From contig NZ_CP043661.1 of NCBI RefSeq assembly GCF_014217565.1, forward strand, positions 3,038,001 to 3,102,000: 64,000 bases of DNA. Reading direction: 5' to 3'. A program made the translations under genes and the position numbers. Shown piece after piece: positions 36,060 through 44,878 of the stretch. How positions within the stretch are numbered: position 1 is the first letter of the stretch; each line of letters starts with the position of its first letter. The DNA is from Kribbella qitaiheensis. GTDB taxonomy: Bacteria > Actinomycetota > Actinomycetes > Propionibacteriales > Kribbellaceae. The notes under the pieces are model-generated. The model had not been told where the DNA came from, searched no databases, and saw nothing but the letters and a program-made list of their open reading frames with translations.

Positions 36060-36100
36060 GCAAAACTGGTTTGCAAAAACTCTTTGCAAACCAGTTTTGC
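36060..36100. promoter_or_regulatory. Perfect 41-bp operator palindrome
   Basis: Arms GCAAAACTGGTTTGCAAA (36060-36077) and TTTGCAAACCAGTTTTGC (36083-36100) are exact reverse complements around AACTC. AT-rich against the local background, 19 bp upstream of the ArsR-like start, and overlapping the likely -35. Such a long perfect site suggests two repressor dimers or a very tight one. Confidence 0.85.
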
Positions 36101-36118
36101 AGTTCTAGACTCACCATC

Positions 36119-36710
36119 ATGAGCAACGACGACAAGCCGGTCGGCCCCGACAAGACCGTGCACCTGGACGCCCAGCTGCTGCGGACCCTCGCCCACCCGA
36201 TGCGCAACCGGATGCTCGGCCTGCTCCGGGTCCACGGCCCGGCCACCGCGACCACACTCGCCGAGCGCCTGGGTGTGAACACGGGAGCGACCAGCTACCA
36301 CCTGCGCCAGCTGGCCGAGGGCCGGTCTGGTCATCGAGGACGACAGCCGCGGCAACGCCCGGGACCGCTGGTGGAAATCCGCACATCAGGGCACGGAGTT
36401 CGACACGAGCCATCTGCTCGACGAGGAGCCGGAGCTCACCCTCGGCTTCCTGCACGGGATCGGCCAGGTCTACGCCGAGAACATGTTCCAGGCCATCGAC
36501 AGCCTGCAGACCCTGACGCCGGAGTGGCGTGAGGCGAGCTTGATCTCCGACTACTTCTTTCACCTCTCCGCCGCCGAGACGCACCAGATGGTGCAAGAGG
36601 TGCTGGCCGTGCTGGAGAAGTACCGCACCGAAGACCTGACCGCACCGGTCCCCGAGGGCGCCAAGCAGGTCACCGTCCAGATCCAGGCCTACCCCAGGGA
36701 GTCTCGATGA
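36119..36710 (+). pseudogene. ArsR-like winged-helix regulator, single frameshift
   Basis: From ATG 36119, MSNDDKPVGPDKTVHLDAQ and LLRTLAHPMRNRMLGLLRVHGPATATTLAERLGVNTGATSYHLRQLAE form a winged helix (HTH_20/ArsR type). The frame then breaks at GGG 36319-36321: with one G fewer it continues AGLVIEDDSRGNARDRWWKSAHQG and on through MFQAIDSLQTLTPEWREASL to a stop at 36710. The restored 196-residue protein is typical of MFS-linked regulators. Its stop overlaps the MFS start, so the gene was intact at least recently. Confidence 0.83.
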
Positions 36711-38077
36711 GCACGGTCACCGCCCAGCCGCCCCCGGCGGAAGAGCAGACGGCCACCAGCAGCACGCCGCACAAAGCGCCGTTGATCGCCTTCCTGGTCG
36801 CGAACGTGGTGTCGCTGTGCGGCACCCGGGTGAGCGCCATCGCGATCCCCTGGTTCGTCCTGGTCACCACCGGCTCACCGATGAAGACCGGACTGGTCGC
36901 GTTCGCCGAGATGACTCCGCTGGTGCTCTGCAAGGCCTTCGGCGGCCCACTGATCGACCGGATCGGCGGCCGCCGGATCAGCATCAGCGCCGACATCGCC
37001 AGCGCCGCGGTAGTCGCACTGATCCCTCTGCTGCACACCCTGCACCTGCTCTCCTTCCCGATGCTGCTCGGGCTCGTAGCCGTGGCAGGCGCGCTGCGTG
37101 GTCCCGGTGACGCGGCCAAGGGCACGCTGGTGCCCGACATCGCCGCCGCTGCCAAGGTGCCGCTGGAGCGCGTGACCGGACTGGAGAGCAGCACCGAACG
37201 CCTGGCGGGATTCATCGCCTACGGCGTGGCCGGTGGGCTCATCACGCTGGTCGGCACGGTCAACGCACTCTGGGTGGACGCCGTCTCCTTCGCAGTCTGC
37301 GCGGCTCTGATCCGGATCTGGGTGCCGAGGCTCACTATCGAAGCAAGTAAGAGCAGCGAGTCGGAAGAGCAGGCGACGTACTTCGAGCAGTTGCGGGAAG
37401 GCTGGCAGTTCCTTCGCCGGGACAAGCTGATGATGCCGCTGGTCCTGATGATCGCGGTGACCAATCTGCTCGACGCTGCGATCGGTGCGGTGCTGCTACC
37501 GGTCTGGATCAAGGAGCACGGCTTCGGTCCCGGTCACACCAGCATGATCCTGCTCTCGTTCGGCATCACCGCGACCTTGTTCGCCCTGCTGGCCTCCGCG
37601 ATCGGCGACAAGCTCCCGCGGAAGGTGGTGTTCACGGTCGCCTTCCTGATCTGTGGTGCGCCCCGGTTCGTCCTGCTGGCGTTCGATGCCCCGGTCTGGT
37701 CGGTGATGGCGGTCTACGCCATCGGTGGTATCGGCGCCGGCTTCATCAACCCGGTGCTGGGCGCACTCTTCCTGGAGCGGATCCCGCGGCCCATGCTCGG
37801 CCGGGTCAGCTCACTGACCAACGCCATCGCCTGGACCGGAGTACCGCTCGGTGGGATCGCGGCCGGTGCGGCGATCGCAGGGATCGGTCTGGTCCCCGCC
37901 CTGCTCACGGCAGGCTGCTTGTACTTCGTGGCCACCACGGCGCCGGTCCTCATCGGCCGCACCGAGAACTGGGGCGGCCGACGCTCCAAAGCACAGCGAG
38001 CTAAGCAGGATCTCCCGGGTCTTCGGGGAACGGCGGAGCCGCAGGATCTGGTGGCAGTCCCCGCATCTTCGGCCTAG
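36707..38077 (+). CDS. MFS transporter
   Basis: 456 residues, twelve predicted helices, the MFS_3/enterobactin-exporter-like group. The inter-helix motif is GGPLIDRIGGRRISI (about 84-98) with loop 6-7 carrying ESEEQATYFEQLREGWQFLR. ATGA overlap with the ArsR-like gene. Presumably exports a compound sensed by that regulator. Its last 77 bp overlap the convergent membrane-protein gene. Confidence 0.88.
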   Translation: MSTVTAQPPPAEEQTATSSTPHKAPLIAFLVANVVSLCGTRVSAIAIPWFVLVTTGSPMKTGLVAFAEMTPLVLCKAFGGPLIDRIGGRRISISADIASAAVVALIPLLHTLHLLSFPMLLGLVAVAGALRGPGDAAKGTLVPDIAAAAKVPLERVTGLESSTERLAGFIAYGVAGGLITLVGTVNALWVDAVSFAVCAALIRIWVPRLTIEASKSSESEEQATYFEQLREGWQFLRRDKLMMPLVLMIAVTNLLDAAIGAVLLPVWIKEHGFGPGHTSMILLSFGITATLFALLASAIGDKLPRKVVFTVAFLICGAPRFVLLAFDAPVWSVMAVYAIGGIGAGFINPVLGALFLERIPRPMLGRVSSLTNAIAWTGVPLGGIAAGAAIAGIGLVPALLTAGCLYFVATTAPVLIGRTENWGGRRSKAQRAKQDLPGLRGTAEPQDLVAVPASSA

Positions 38078-39113
38078 CCGGTACGGCGATCGCCTGCCGG
38101 AGCCGGTCGCGTTCGGCACCGAGCAACCCCAGCAGTACGAGGTCCAGCGTCATCCCGCCGACGGCCGCGAACTGTGTCCCGGCGAACTGGAACACCTGAG
38201 TCACCAGCAGCGACACCAGCACGGCAAGCTCGAACAGCCGTACTGCGCGCACCCGGTCCCCACGGCGAAACCGCAAGGCGCCCCGAGCGGTGAAGGTTGC
38301 CGACAGCAAGCTCCCGGCGGCTACCCCGAGGACCGGAAAGTCCGTCAGCAGCCGCCCGTCGTCGAACCGGATCCCTGCCGCGATAGCCGGCGCACCGATC
38401 GCCTGCACCACCAGTACCGCGATCGCCACCCGCGGTGCGTAGGGATGCGTCGCGAGCCGGACGAATCCGCGCTGCAAGGCCTGCCAGGCAGCGTCCACCG
38501 GCGCGGCGAGCTCTACCTCGTCAGGAGGGCAGGCTGCCAGCAGTGCCCGGGTCTCCGGCCAACCCTGGAGGCTGGCATCCACCAGGCCGAGCTGTTCCGT
38601 CGCCTGCGCGGTACGGCGCTTGGACAACCCGCCGGACACTCCCTCGACGGCATGGTCGATCACATTCGCCAACTGCTCCTTCGGGTCGATCGGCCGCCGG
38701 TTGGTGACGTACCTGGACCCGAGCACAATCAGTACGAACATGACGTACACGATCGCCGCGGTCGGTTGGTAGAAGTAGTTGTTGTCCGAGGTGACGAACT
38801 TGCCGACCTCGTCGATGAACAGACCGAAACCGACACCGCCGACCAGGGCGGCAGCCGGCCGCACCACCGGTCCGACGTACGAGAGCAGCAGGAAGATCGC
38901 CAGCAGCATCAGCAGGCCGCCGGGCAGCACGTGCGCGATGTGCAGGCCCTTGCCGCCGATCTGCGGGTAGCCACTGAGTCCCAGGATCAACCGGGTGATC
39001 AGCACCGTCGAGACACCGGCCACGACGAAGGTGGTCAGGTGCTCCGCGGTCCGTACGTTGCGGACCAGACCCGCTCGCATCAGGTACACCGACCGCGCGC
39101 TCGTCAGGCTCAT
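38001..39113 (-). CDS. Polytopic membrane protein of unknown function
   Basis: 370 residues, about nine hydrophobic segments. Conserved-looking polar motifs in the membrane region: HIAHVLPGGLLMLLAI, LFIDEVGKFVTSDNNYFYQPTAAIVY (split here after DEVGKF). A soluble helical segment of about 90 residues interrupts the two membrane halves. ATG 39113 lies 8 nt after the -10 TAACGT (+ 39122-39127), hence leaderless. No catalytic assignment. Confidence 0.72.
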   Translation of the reverse strand: MSLTSARSVYLMRAGLVRNVRTAEHLTTFVVAGVSTVLITRLILGLSGYPQIGGKGLHIAHVLPGGLLMLLAIFLLLSYVGPVVRPAAALVGGVGFGLFIDEVGKFVTSDNNYFYQPTAAIVYVMFVLIVLGSRYVTNRRPIDPKEQLANVIDHAVEGVSGGLSKRRTAQATEQLGLVDASLQGWPETRALLAACPPDEVELAAPVDAAWQALQRGFVRLATHPYAPRVAIAVLVVQAIGAPAIAAGIRFDDGRLLTDFPVLGVAAGSLLSATFTARGALRFRRGDRVRAVRLFELAVLVSLLVTQVFQFAGTQFAAVGGMTLDLVLLGLLGAERDRLRQAIAVPARPKMRGLPPDPAAPPFPEDPGDPA

Positions 39114-39147
39114 GCCGCAGAACGTTAGCGGGCCGGGAGCCGAGCGG

Positions 39148-39234
39148 TCACCGCACGAGGGCCGTAATCACCACAATGGCGAGTAGCGCCAGCAGTACGA
39201 CAGAGGTGACGAGCCGTCGAGTCCGGGGGTCCAC
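39148..39234 (-). CDS. 28-residue single-span membrane peptide
   Basis: GTG 39234 to TGA 39148. Reads MDPRTRRLVTSVVLLALL followed by AIVVITALVR: a positively charged N-terminus, one transmembrane helix and a terminal Arg. Coding potential is supported by the perfect hydrophobic block in a GC-rich context and by its position just upstream of the membrane-protein gene on the same strand. Ribosome site weak. Too short for usual gene finders. Confidence 0.5.
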   Translation of the reverse strand: MDPRTRRLVTSVVLLALLAIVVITALVR

Positions 39235-39388
39235 TGGCTCAGGCTAGGCCATGGCTGCCGATCCCCTGCAGCCGCGAGGGACCAGGAGCCGACCACCGAG
39301 ACGTCCCCGGTCGAGCCCAGCAGGCCGGTCAGGGGCCGGCACCATCCCAGCTTTCTGGGGTGATTCCAGTTCGGACCGCCTGACCGGA

Positions 39389-39433
39389 TACGGTCGGCGC
39401 ATGGCCAGCGACGGTGCACGGCAGCGGACGTGA
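39389..39433 (+). promoter_or_regulatory. Leaderless promoter and 10-codon upstream ORF
   Basis: -10 box TACGGT (39389-39394), 6-nt spacer, then ATG 39401 starting MASDGARQRT with TGA at 39431-39433, 3 bp before the ABC exporter ATG (39437). The exporter gene has no Shine-Dalgarno site, so its translation may depend on reinitiation after this peptide. The remaining 39241-39388 shows no gene. Confidence 0.5.
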
Positions 39434-39436
39434 CGG

Positions 39437-41193
39437 ATGGCTGCCATTCGCCAGTGGCTGGACAGGACAACCCAGACGTGGATCCCGCCGAAGCCCGGTG
39501 ATCTGACCAGCTCGCTTCGCTTCCTCTTCTGGCTCGCTCGATCGCAGCCACGGCGGATCGCGACAGGTGCGATGTTCGGCAGTTGCTGGATGGTCGGCTT
39601 GACGGTGCCGCCCTGGGTGCTGTCCCGGGCGGTCGATGAGGGACTGGTCGCCGGCGAAACCGCCGCCCTCGTCAGGTGGGCTCTGGTACTGCTCGTGGTC
39701 AGCGTGCTGACCGCATTGCTGGCGATCGGGCGGCATCGCACGATGACCAAGGTCCGGATGGACGCATCGTTTCGCTCGGTCCGGGCAACGGTGTGGCACA
39801 CGTCCCGCCTGGGCGCCTCTCTGTCGCGTCGCGTGAGCGCCGGAGAGGTGGTGACCGTCGGCATCGGCGACGTACACATCGTCGCGCAGGCATTGACAGT
39901 CATGGGTCCCGGCGTCGGCGCGGTGGTGGCGTACGGCGTCGTCGCGGTCGCGCTGTTCACGATCTCGCCGTTGCTGGCCGTGATGGTCCTCGTCGGAGTT
40001 CCGCTGCTCGCTGTCGCGGTGGGCCCGTTCCTGCAGCGGATCGAGCGCACCGGCGGCGAGTACCGCGTGCACCAGGGGCAGCTGACGACGCGCCTGGTCG
40101 ATGTCCTGGCCGGGCTACGAGTGCTCAACGGCCTCGGCGGGAAGGGGGTCGTCGCCGAGCGGTACGGACAGCAGTCGCAGGGACTGGTCAGTCGTGGCTA
40201 CCGGGTCGCCGGGCCATCGAGCTGGGTCGGCGCACTGTCCAGCGGGCTGCCGGCTCTGTTCCTGGCATCCGTGGTGTGGCTGTCTGCGCGAATGGCCGCG
40301 ACCGGCGCCATCACCATCGGAGACGTCGTTGCCGTCTACGGCTATGTCGCCGTGCTGGTCGTGCCGGTGTCGGCCTTCATCGAGAGCGGTGGTGACATCG
40401 CTCGTGCGCGGGTGGCCGGTCAACGAATCATCGATCTGCTCAACCTGCCGGTGACGCACGACAACGACCGCGACCCGGCGATCGTCCCCACTGACGGTGG
40501 CCCGTTGGCCGACCCGGAATCGGGCGTCGCGATCCGGCCAGGACGTCTCACCGCGCTGGTCGCCGCGCGTCCGGCGGAAGCAGTCGCGGTGATCGAGAGG
40601 CTGGGTCAGCTGAGCACCGATCCCGAGAACGGTGCGACCTGGGCCGGCGTACGGATCGATGAGGTTGCCGCGACGAGTTCAGGCGCCGGTTGGTTGTCGC
40701 CGACAACTACGCCGAGGTGTTCGCCGGCTCGGTCCGCGACATCGTCGCGGGACGCCTTGAACCCGGCGACGACCGAATCCGCGCCGCCCTCCACACCGCA
40801 GTAGCCGAAGACGTCGTACAAGCATTGCCCGGCGGTCTGGACGCGTCGATCGCGGCCGGCGGGAGTGACCTTTCCGGTGGCCAACGGCAACGAATCCAAC
40901 TTGCCCGCGCCGTCTATGCCGCACCCGAGGTCCTGCTCGCCGTCGAACCGACCTCCGCGGTCGACGCCAACACCGAAGCGGCCATGATCGACCGGCTCCG
41001 CGAAACCAGGCGCGGCTCGACCACGGTGATCACCACGACGTCACCGCTCGTACTGGACCGCGCCGACGAAGTCATCGTCCTCGTCGATGGTCGCGTGTCA
41101 TCGGTCGGGACACATGACGAACTCCTCCGCAGCGATCGCCGCTATCGAGACCTGGTGTCCCGTGCGCAGGGCGATCAGGAGGACCATGAGTAG
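39437..41193 (+). pseudogene. ABC exporter half with degenerate ATPase, single frameshift
   Basis: Type IV ABC exporter half: six transmembrane helices (about 30-310), then an ATPase domain. The frame changes near 40666-40672, where one missing base would give DEVAADEFRRRLVVADNYAEVF. After correction it is about 585 residues. Walker A is replaced (TALVAARPAEAVAVI), Walker B reads EVLLAVEPTSAVD and the H-loop His is absent (VITTTSPLVL). The signature DLSGGQRQRIQLARA is intact. Pairs with the next gene, overlapping by 8 bp. Confidence 0.83.
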
Positions 41194-42961
41194 GCAGCTG
41201 CCGATCGCAGGCACAGCTGAAGTCCGTGCTGCAGCGCTCCGCGACTTGCGTGCGGACCGAGGCGCCGTGGTCGCGATCATCCTTGTCAACGCGCTTGCCT
41301 CCGCAGCGGGGCTGGTAGGTCCGTGGCTGCTCGGTCGAATCATCGACACGATCCAAGCCGGCACCGGTGACGTGCTCAGCAAGGTGGATCGGCTCGCGTT
41401 CGGCGCGCTGGTGTTCACGATCGTGCAGACAACCTTGACCTGGTGGGCGCTGAAGATCGGCTACCGGTTCGGTGAACGCACAGCAGCACGTGTTCGGGAA
41501 CGATTCCTGAAGCGCACTCTGGCACTACCACCACGAGTCGCAGACCAACTGCCCACCGGCGACCTGATCGCCCGCGGAAGCACCGACGCAGCTGTGGTGG
41601 CTCTGACGTTGCGGTCGGCCGTACCCGAGGTACTCGTTGCCCTCGTCCACGCTCTGTTCCTCATCGTCGCCGTTGTCGTCCTGGATCCATTGCTCGGACT
41701 TTGCGGGCTCGCCTGCCTGATCGGCGTCGCAGCAGCCGTGCGCTGGTACCTAAAACGCGCCAGGCCGGCCTATCTGGCGGTAGCGGCGTCCGGAGCAGAA
41801 CTGGCCGACGTCGTCGCCAGCACTGCCAAAGGCGCCCGGACGATCGAACTGCTCGGGTTGGAAGACCGCCGGGAGCAGGCCACCGAAGCCGCCATCAGTC
41901 AAGCCCGGTCCGCCCGCCTAGGGGCACTGTGGCTGCGAACTGTGCTGTTCCCGTGGGCGGACGTGTCGCTAGGACTGCCAGTGGTGGGAGTCCTCCTGGT
42001 CGGCGGCGCCCTGCACGCCAATGGTCTGGTCAGCATCGGTTTGGTGGTGACGGCGACGGTGTACCTTCGCCAGCTCGTCGGCCCGCTCGACATCCTGATG
42101 CTCTGGATCGAACAACTACAAGGCGCCGGAGCCTCCTACGCGCGCGTCGAAGGGCTAGCTGGCATCTCCGACGAGGAACGCCAGCCGACCGCGCACATCC
42201 AGGACGTCGACGCCGATCTCGGTGACCGTATCCAGGTGAACAACGCTCGCTACAGCTACACGGACGGTCGGGACGTGCTGCACGGAATCGATCTGATCGT
42301 GCAGCCCGGAGAACGGCTGGCCATCGTCGGCACCTCCGGAGCCGGGAAGTCAACGCTCGCGCGTCTCCTCGCCGGCCTCGACCGCCCGCACACCGGGTCG
42401 GTGACCATCGGCAGCACACCAGTTGCTGACCTGCCGCCCGGCCAGCTGCGCGAACACGTCGTACTCATCACCCAAGATCACCACGTCTTCCACGACACTC
42501 TGCGCGACAATCTGCGCATCGCGAGACCGAACGCGACGGACGAGGAACTGCACGCCGCGTTGCACGCCGTCGGAGCCGAGTGGTTGGACGATCTACCACT
42601 CGGGCTGGACACCGAGCTCGGCCACGAGACCATCCTCGACGGCGCCAGTGCCCAGCAACTCTCGCTGGCCCGAGTCGTCCTCGCCGATCCGCACACCCTG
42701 ATCCTGGACGAAGCCACTGCACAACTCGATCCCAGAACCGCACGGCGTACGGAGCAATCGCTAGCGGCCGTACTGCGTGGTCGCACCGTGATCGCGATCG
42801 CCCATCGCCTGCAGACCGCGCACGACGCCGACAGGATCGCGGTCATGGAAGCCGGTGAACTCGTCGAGCTCGGCACTCACAACGAACTCGTCAGCGCAGG
42901 ACGCGTCTACGGCAAACTCTGGCACTCCTGGCATGCAGAGGCCGATACCCCCTCCGACTGA
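41186..42961 (+). CDS. ABC exporter half with degenerate signature
   Basis: 591 residues from ATG 41186 (CAGGAGG upstream). Six-helix membrane domain (1-320) and ATPase domain with intact Walker A GTSGAGKST, Walker B LILDEATAQLD and H-loop AIAHRLQT, but signature LDGASAQQLSLARV in place of LSGGQ. Because each ATP site is built from one partner's Walker A and the other's signature, this subunit's Walker A and the upstream subunit's LSGGQ make one active site while the other site is doubly degenerate. Heterodimeric exporter; substrate unknown. Confidence 0.9.
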   Translation: MSRQLPIAGTAEVRAAALRDLRADRGAVVAIILVNALASAAGLVGPWLLGRIIDTIQAGTGDVLSKVDRLAFGALVFTIVQTTLTWWALKIGYRFGERTAARVRERFLKRTLALPPRVADQLPTGDLIARGSTDAAVVALTLRSAVPEVLVALVHALFLIVAVVVLDPLLGLCGLACLIGVAAAVRWYLKRARPAYLAVAASGAELADVVASTAKGARTIELLGLEDRREQATEAAISQARSARLGALWLRTVLFPWADVSLGLPVVGVLLVGGALHANGLVSIGLVVTATVYLRQLVGPLDILMLWIEQLQGAGASYARVEGLAGISDEERQPTAHIQDVDADLGDRIQVNNARYSYTDGRDVLHGIDLIVQPGERLAIVGTSGAGKSTLARLLAGLDRPHTGSVTIGSTPVADLPPGQLREHVVLITQDHHVFHDTLRDNLRIARPNATDEELHAALHAVGAEWLDDLPLGLDTELGHETILDGASAQQLSLARVVLADPHTLILDEATAQLDPRTARRTEQSLAAVLRGRTVIAIAHRLQTAHDADRIAVMEAGELVELGTHNELVSAGRVYGKLWHSWHAEADTPSD

Positions 42962-42964
42962 TCG

Positions 42965-43044
42965 GGCCGGCTTTGTGGGTTCCGCTTGTGCAGGTTCCGG
43001 TACGCCCCGGCCTGATCGCCTCGGCTATCGATAGGAAGCCGGCC
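42965..43044. terminator. Weak long-range inverted repeat between convergent genes
   Basis: GGCCGGCTT (42965-42973) and AAGCCGGCC (43036-43044) can pair across the gap between the exporter gene and the convergent acyltransferase fusion. No T-run. Possibly a bidirectional terminator. Confidence 0.25.
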
Positions 43045-43064
43045 GCCGGGGTCGTCGGCAGCGG

Positions 43065-44777
43065 TCAGCTGGGTGGGAGGGTGTGTAGGGGCTCGGGGCG
43101 GTGGACGCCTCGGGGACGGTAGGTGAGGGCGTCCGAGTGGCCCAGGTAGTCGGAGAGCAGCCAGATGATGGCCAGCCACATCTCGGTGCCTTGCAGGCCT
43201 GGGATCGCGCGGTCGTCGGTGCCGTCGGGTGCGAAGGCGAAACCGGCGCCGTCTACCCATCTGGGGAGGATGCTTTCCAGAGTGCTTTCGGCCCACCGCT
43301 TGCCGTCTGCTCTGCCGAAGTCGGTTTGGTGGCCGGCGAGCCAGAGTGGGTGGATGACGTCGAGGATATTGCAGGCGTTGTAGGCGTTGCCGGTGAAGTG
43401 GCGTCGGTCTTGGGTGTGGGTGAGGACCGTGCGGATGGCGGCTTCGGGGTACGGCAGGGGGAGGCCGAACTGGGCGTAGGTTCCGCGGGTTAAGCGGTAG
43501 AAGCCGTTGACTACCTGGAGCCAGCCGTTGTCGGGGTCTGGTTGGCCCCAGAGTCCGGTTCGCGGGTCTGCGTGGGTTGTCAGCCAGCCGATCAGGGTGG
43601 ACAGAGGGCCTGGATCGTTGTGGTCGTTGAGGTTTCGGGCGATCGCCGTACCGGCTGCGTCGATCGCGGCGCCTGCGCTCCAGGCATTTCTTGCCCAGGG
43701 CAATTGATTTAGCTGCGTCTCGAGTTGGTCGATCGAGGTGACTGCGTGGATCGGGTGCTCGAAGCGACTGTCCAGCAGTTGGAGGGCATAGCCGGCGCAG
43801 AGGATGTGGTAACTGGCTTCGCCGTGGAGGACTGAGAGTTCGCCGTCGAATGGTTGCTTCAGGCCCGTATCGGCGAGGTCGCCTGGTGCGACGAGGCCGG
43901 TTCGAGGATCCTGGCGGGCGCGGAGCCGGCGTACGAGGTCGTCGCGGGTGTGGCCGTCGGGGGTTCGGCGGAGGAGCAGATCGGAGAGCTCGATGGCGTC
44001 GCACCAGGGGCGGATCGCGCCGGGGCGGTCGAGGCCGGGGCGGTCGACGAACCGCTCGCCGTCATAGCACCGCGCAAGCAGGTCGCCCGCCTGTTCACGC
44101 GCCCGGGAAGCAAAAGCAGAAAGGTGGTCCGCGAGGTCGCGGCGGTCAGGAAAGGCGAGGGCCGCGGAGGTGGTGGGGGTGGCGGTGGAGGCCGTGGGTG
44201 TGGGGGCGGGCGAATCCCGGCGGTCTCGGATTGCGCGGGCTGGGTTGCCTACTGCTATGGACCAGTCGGGGATGTTCTTGGTGACTACCGCGCCGGCGCC
44301 GATGATGCTGTGGGAGCCGATGATGATGCCGTCCAGGACGACCACGTTCGAGCCGATCCAGACGTCGTCGCCGACGGTGATGCCGAGGGCGGTGTGGGGC
44401 TGGCGGAAGATCGGCTGGTCGGGGGCGGTGCCGTGGTTGAAGGCGATCAGGCAGGCGTGCGCGCCGATCCGGACACCGTCGCCGAGGGTGATCCGGCCGC
44501 GGACCACGGCGAACGGGTTGATGGTCGAGTCCGCGCCGATCGTGATCTCGCCGGTGACGTACGCGTGGGCGCCGATGTAGGACCGCTCCCCCATCCGCAG
44601 CCGATCGCAGAACACGGCGGCAGACCCGGCGACGAAGGCATCGGGAGCCAGCTCCGCCTCACCTGCCGCGCCGAGTAAGCGATGCCGCTCGAGTTGCCGC
44701 GCGCGGTCCTCGTCCGACGCGGTACCGGCGTACTCCCAGGGCAGGAAATCGAGGCGTTCCGGAGGTTCAGCGATCAT
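43065..44777 (-). CDS. Hexapeptide acyltransferase fused to an alpha-helical barrel-like domain
   Basis: 570 residues. Residues 55-190 are left-handed beta-helix repeats (IGADSTINPFAVVRGRITLG, IGAHACLIAFNHG, VGDDVWIGSNVVVLDGIIIG, AVGNPARAIRD), the maltose/galactoside O-acetyltransferase pattern with the catalytic His in FNHG. A Pro/Thr/Ser linker (195-212) joins about 350 residues of helical repeats with twin DPRTGLVAPGD/DPRTGLWGQPD motifs and YNACNILDVIHPLW, which look like an (alpha/alpha)6 glycan-active or cyclase-like barrel. ATG 44777 is leaderless (TAGCGT 6 nt upstream). Probably modifies a sugar; divergent from LacI. Confidence 0.72.
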   Translation of the reverse strand: MIAEPPERLDFLPWEYAGTASDEDRARQLERHRLLGAAGEAELAPDAFVAGSAAVFCDRLRMGERSYIGAHAYVTGEITIGADSTINPFAVVRGRITLGDGVRIGAHACLIAFNHGTAPDQPIFRQPHTALGITVGDDVWIGSNVVVLDGIIIGSHSIIGAGAVVTKNIPDWSIAVGNPARAIRDRRDSPAPTPTASTATPTTSAALAFPDRRDLADHLSAFASRAREQAGDLLARCYDGERFVDRPGLDRPGAIRPWCDAIELSDLLLRRTPDGHTRDDLVRRLRARQDPRTGLVAPGDLADTGLKQPFDGELSVLHGEASYHILCAGYALQLLDSRFEHPIHAVTSIDQLETQLNQLPWARNAWSAGAAIDAAGTAIARNLNDHNDPGPLSTLIGWLTTHADPRTGLWGQPDPDNGWLQVVNGFYRLTRGTYAQFGLPLPYPEAAIRTVLTHTQDRRHFTGNAYNACNILDVIHPLWLAGHQTDFGRADGKRWAESTLESILPRWVDGAGFAFAPDGTDDRAIPGLQGTEMWLAIIWLLSDYLGHSDALTYRPRGVHRPEPLHTLPPS

Positions 44778-44841
44778 GGGATAACGCTATCCAAGACTGC
44801 TGGCAAGCCGCACGGAACGGCCGGAAAGCGGACGGCGCTGC

Positions 44842-44878
44842 TAATGTCCGGGGCATGCGGGGTGGAGGCAAGAGATGA
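44842..44878 (+). promoter_or_regulatory. Leaderless promoter with 7-codon upstream ORF
   Basis: -10 TAATGT (44842-44847), 7-nt spacer, then ATG 44855 reading MRGGGKR and a TGA whose last two bases lie within the lacI-type start (ATGA at 44875-44878). Unlike the 39401 case, the downstream gene also has its own GGAGG (44864-44868). Layout implies coupled translation. Confidence 0.5.

Noticed and set aside
42907..44004. Long minus-strand open frame opposite the exporter end and inside the acyltransferase gene
   Set aside because: Arg/Pro-rich shadow of the real frame at 43065-44777, with no conserved motif.
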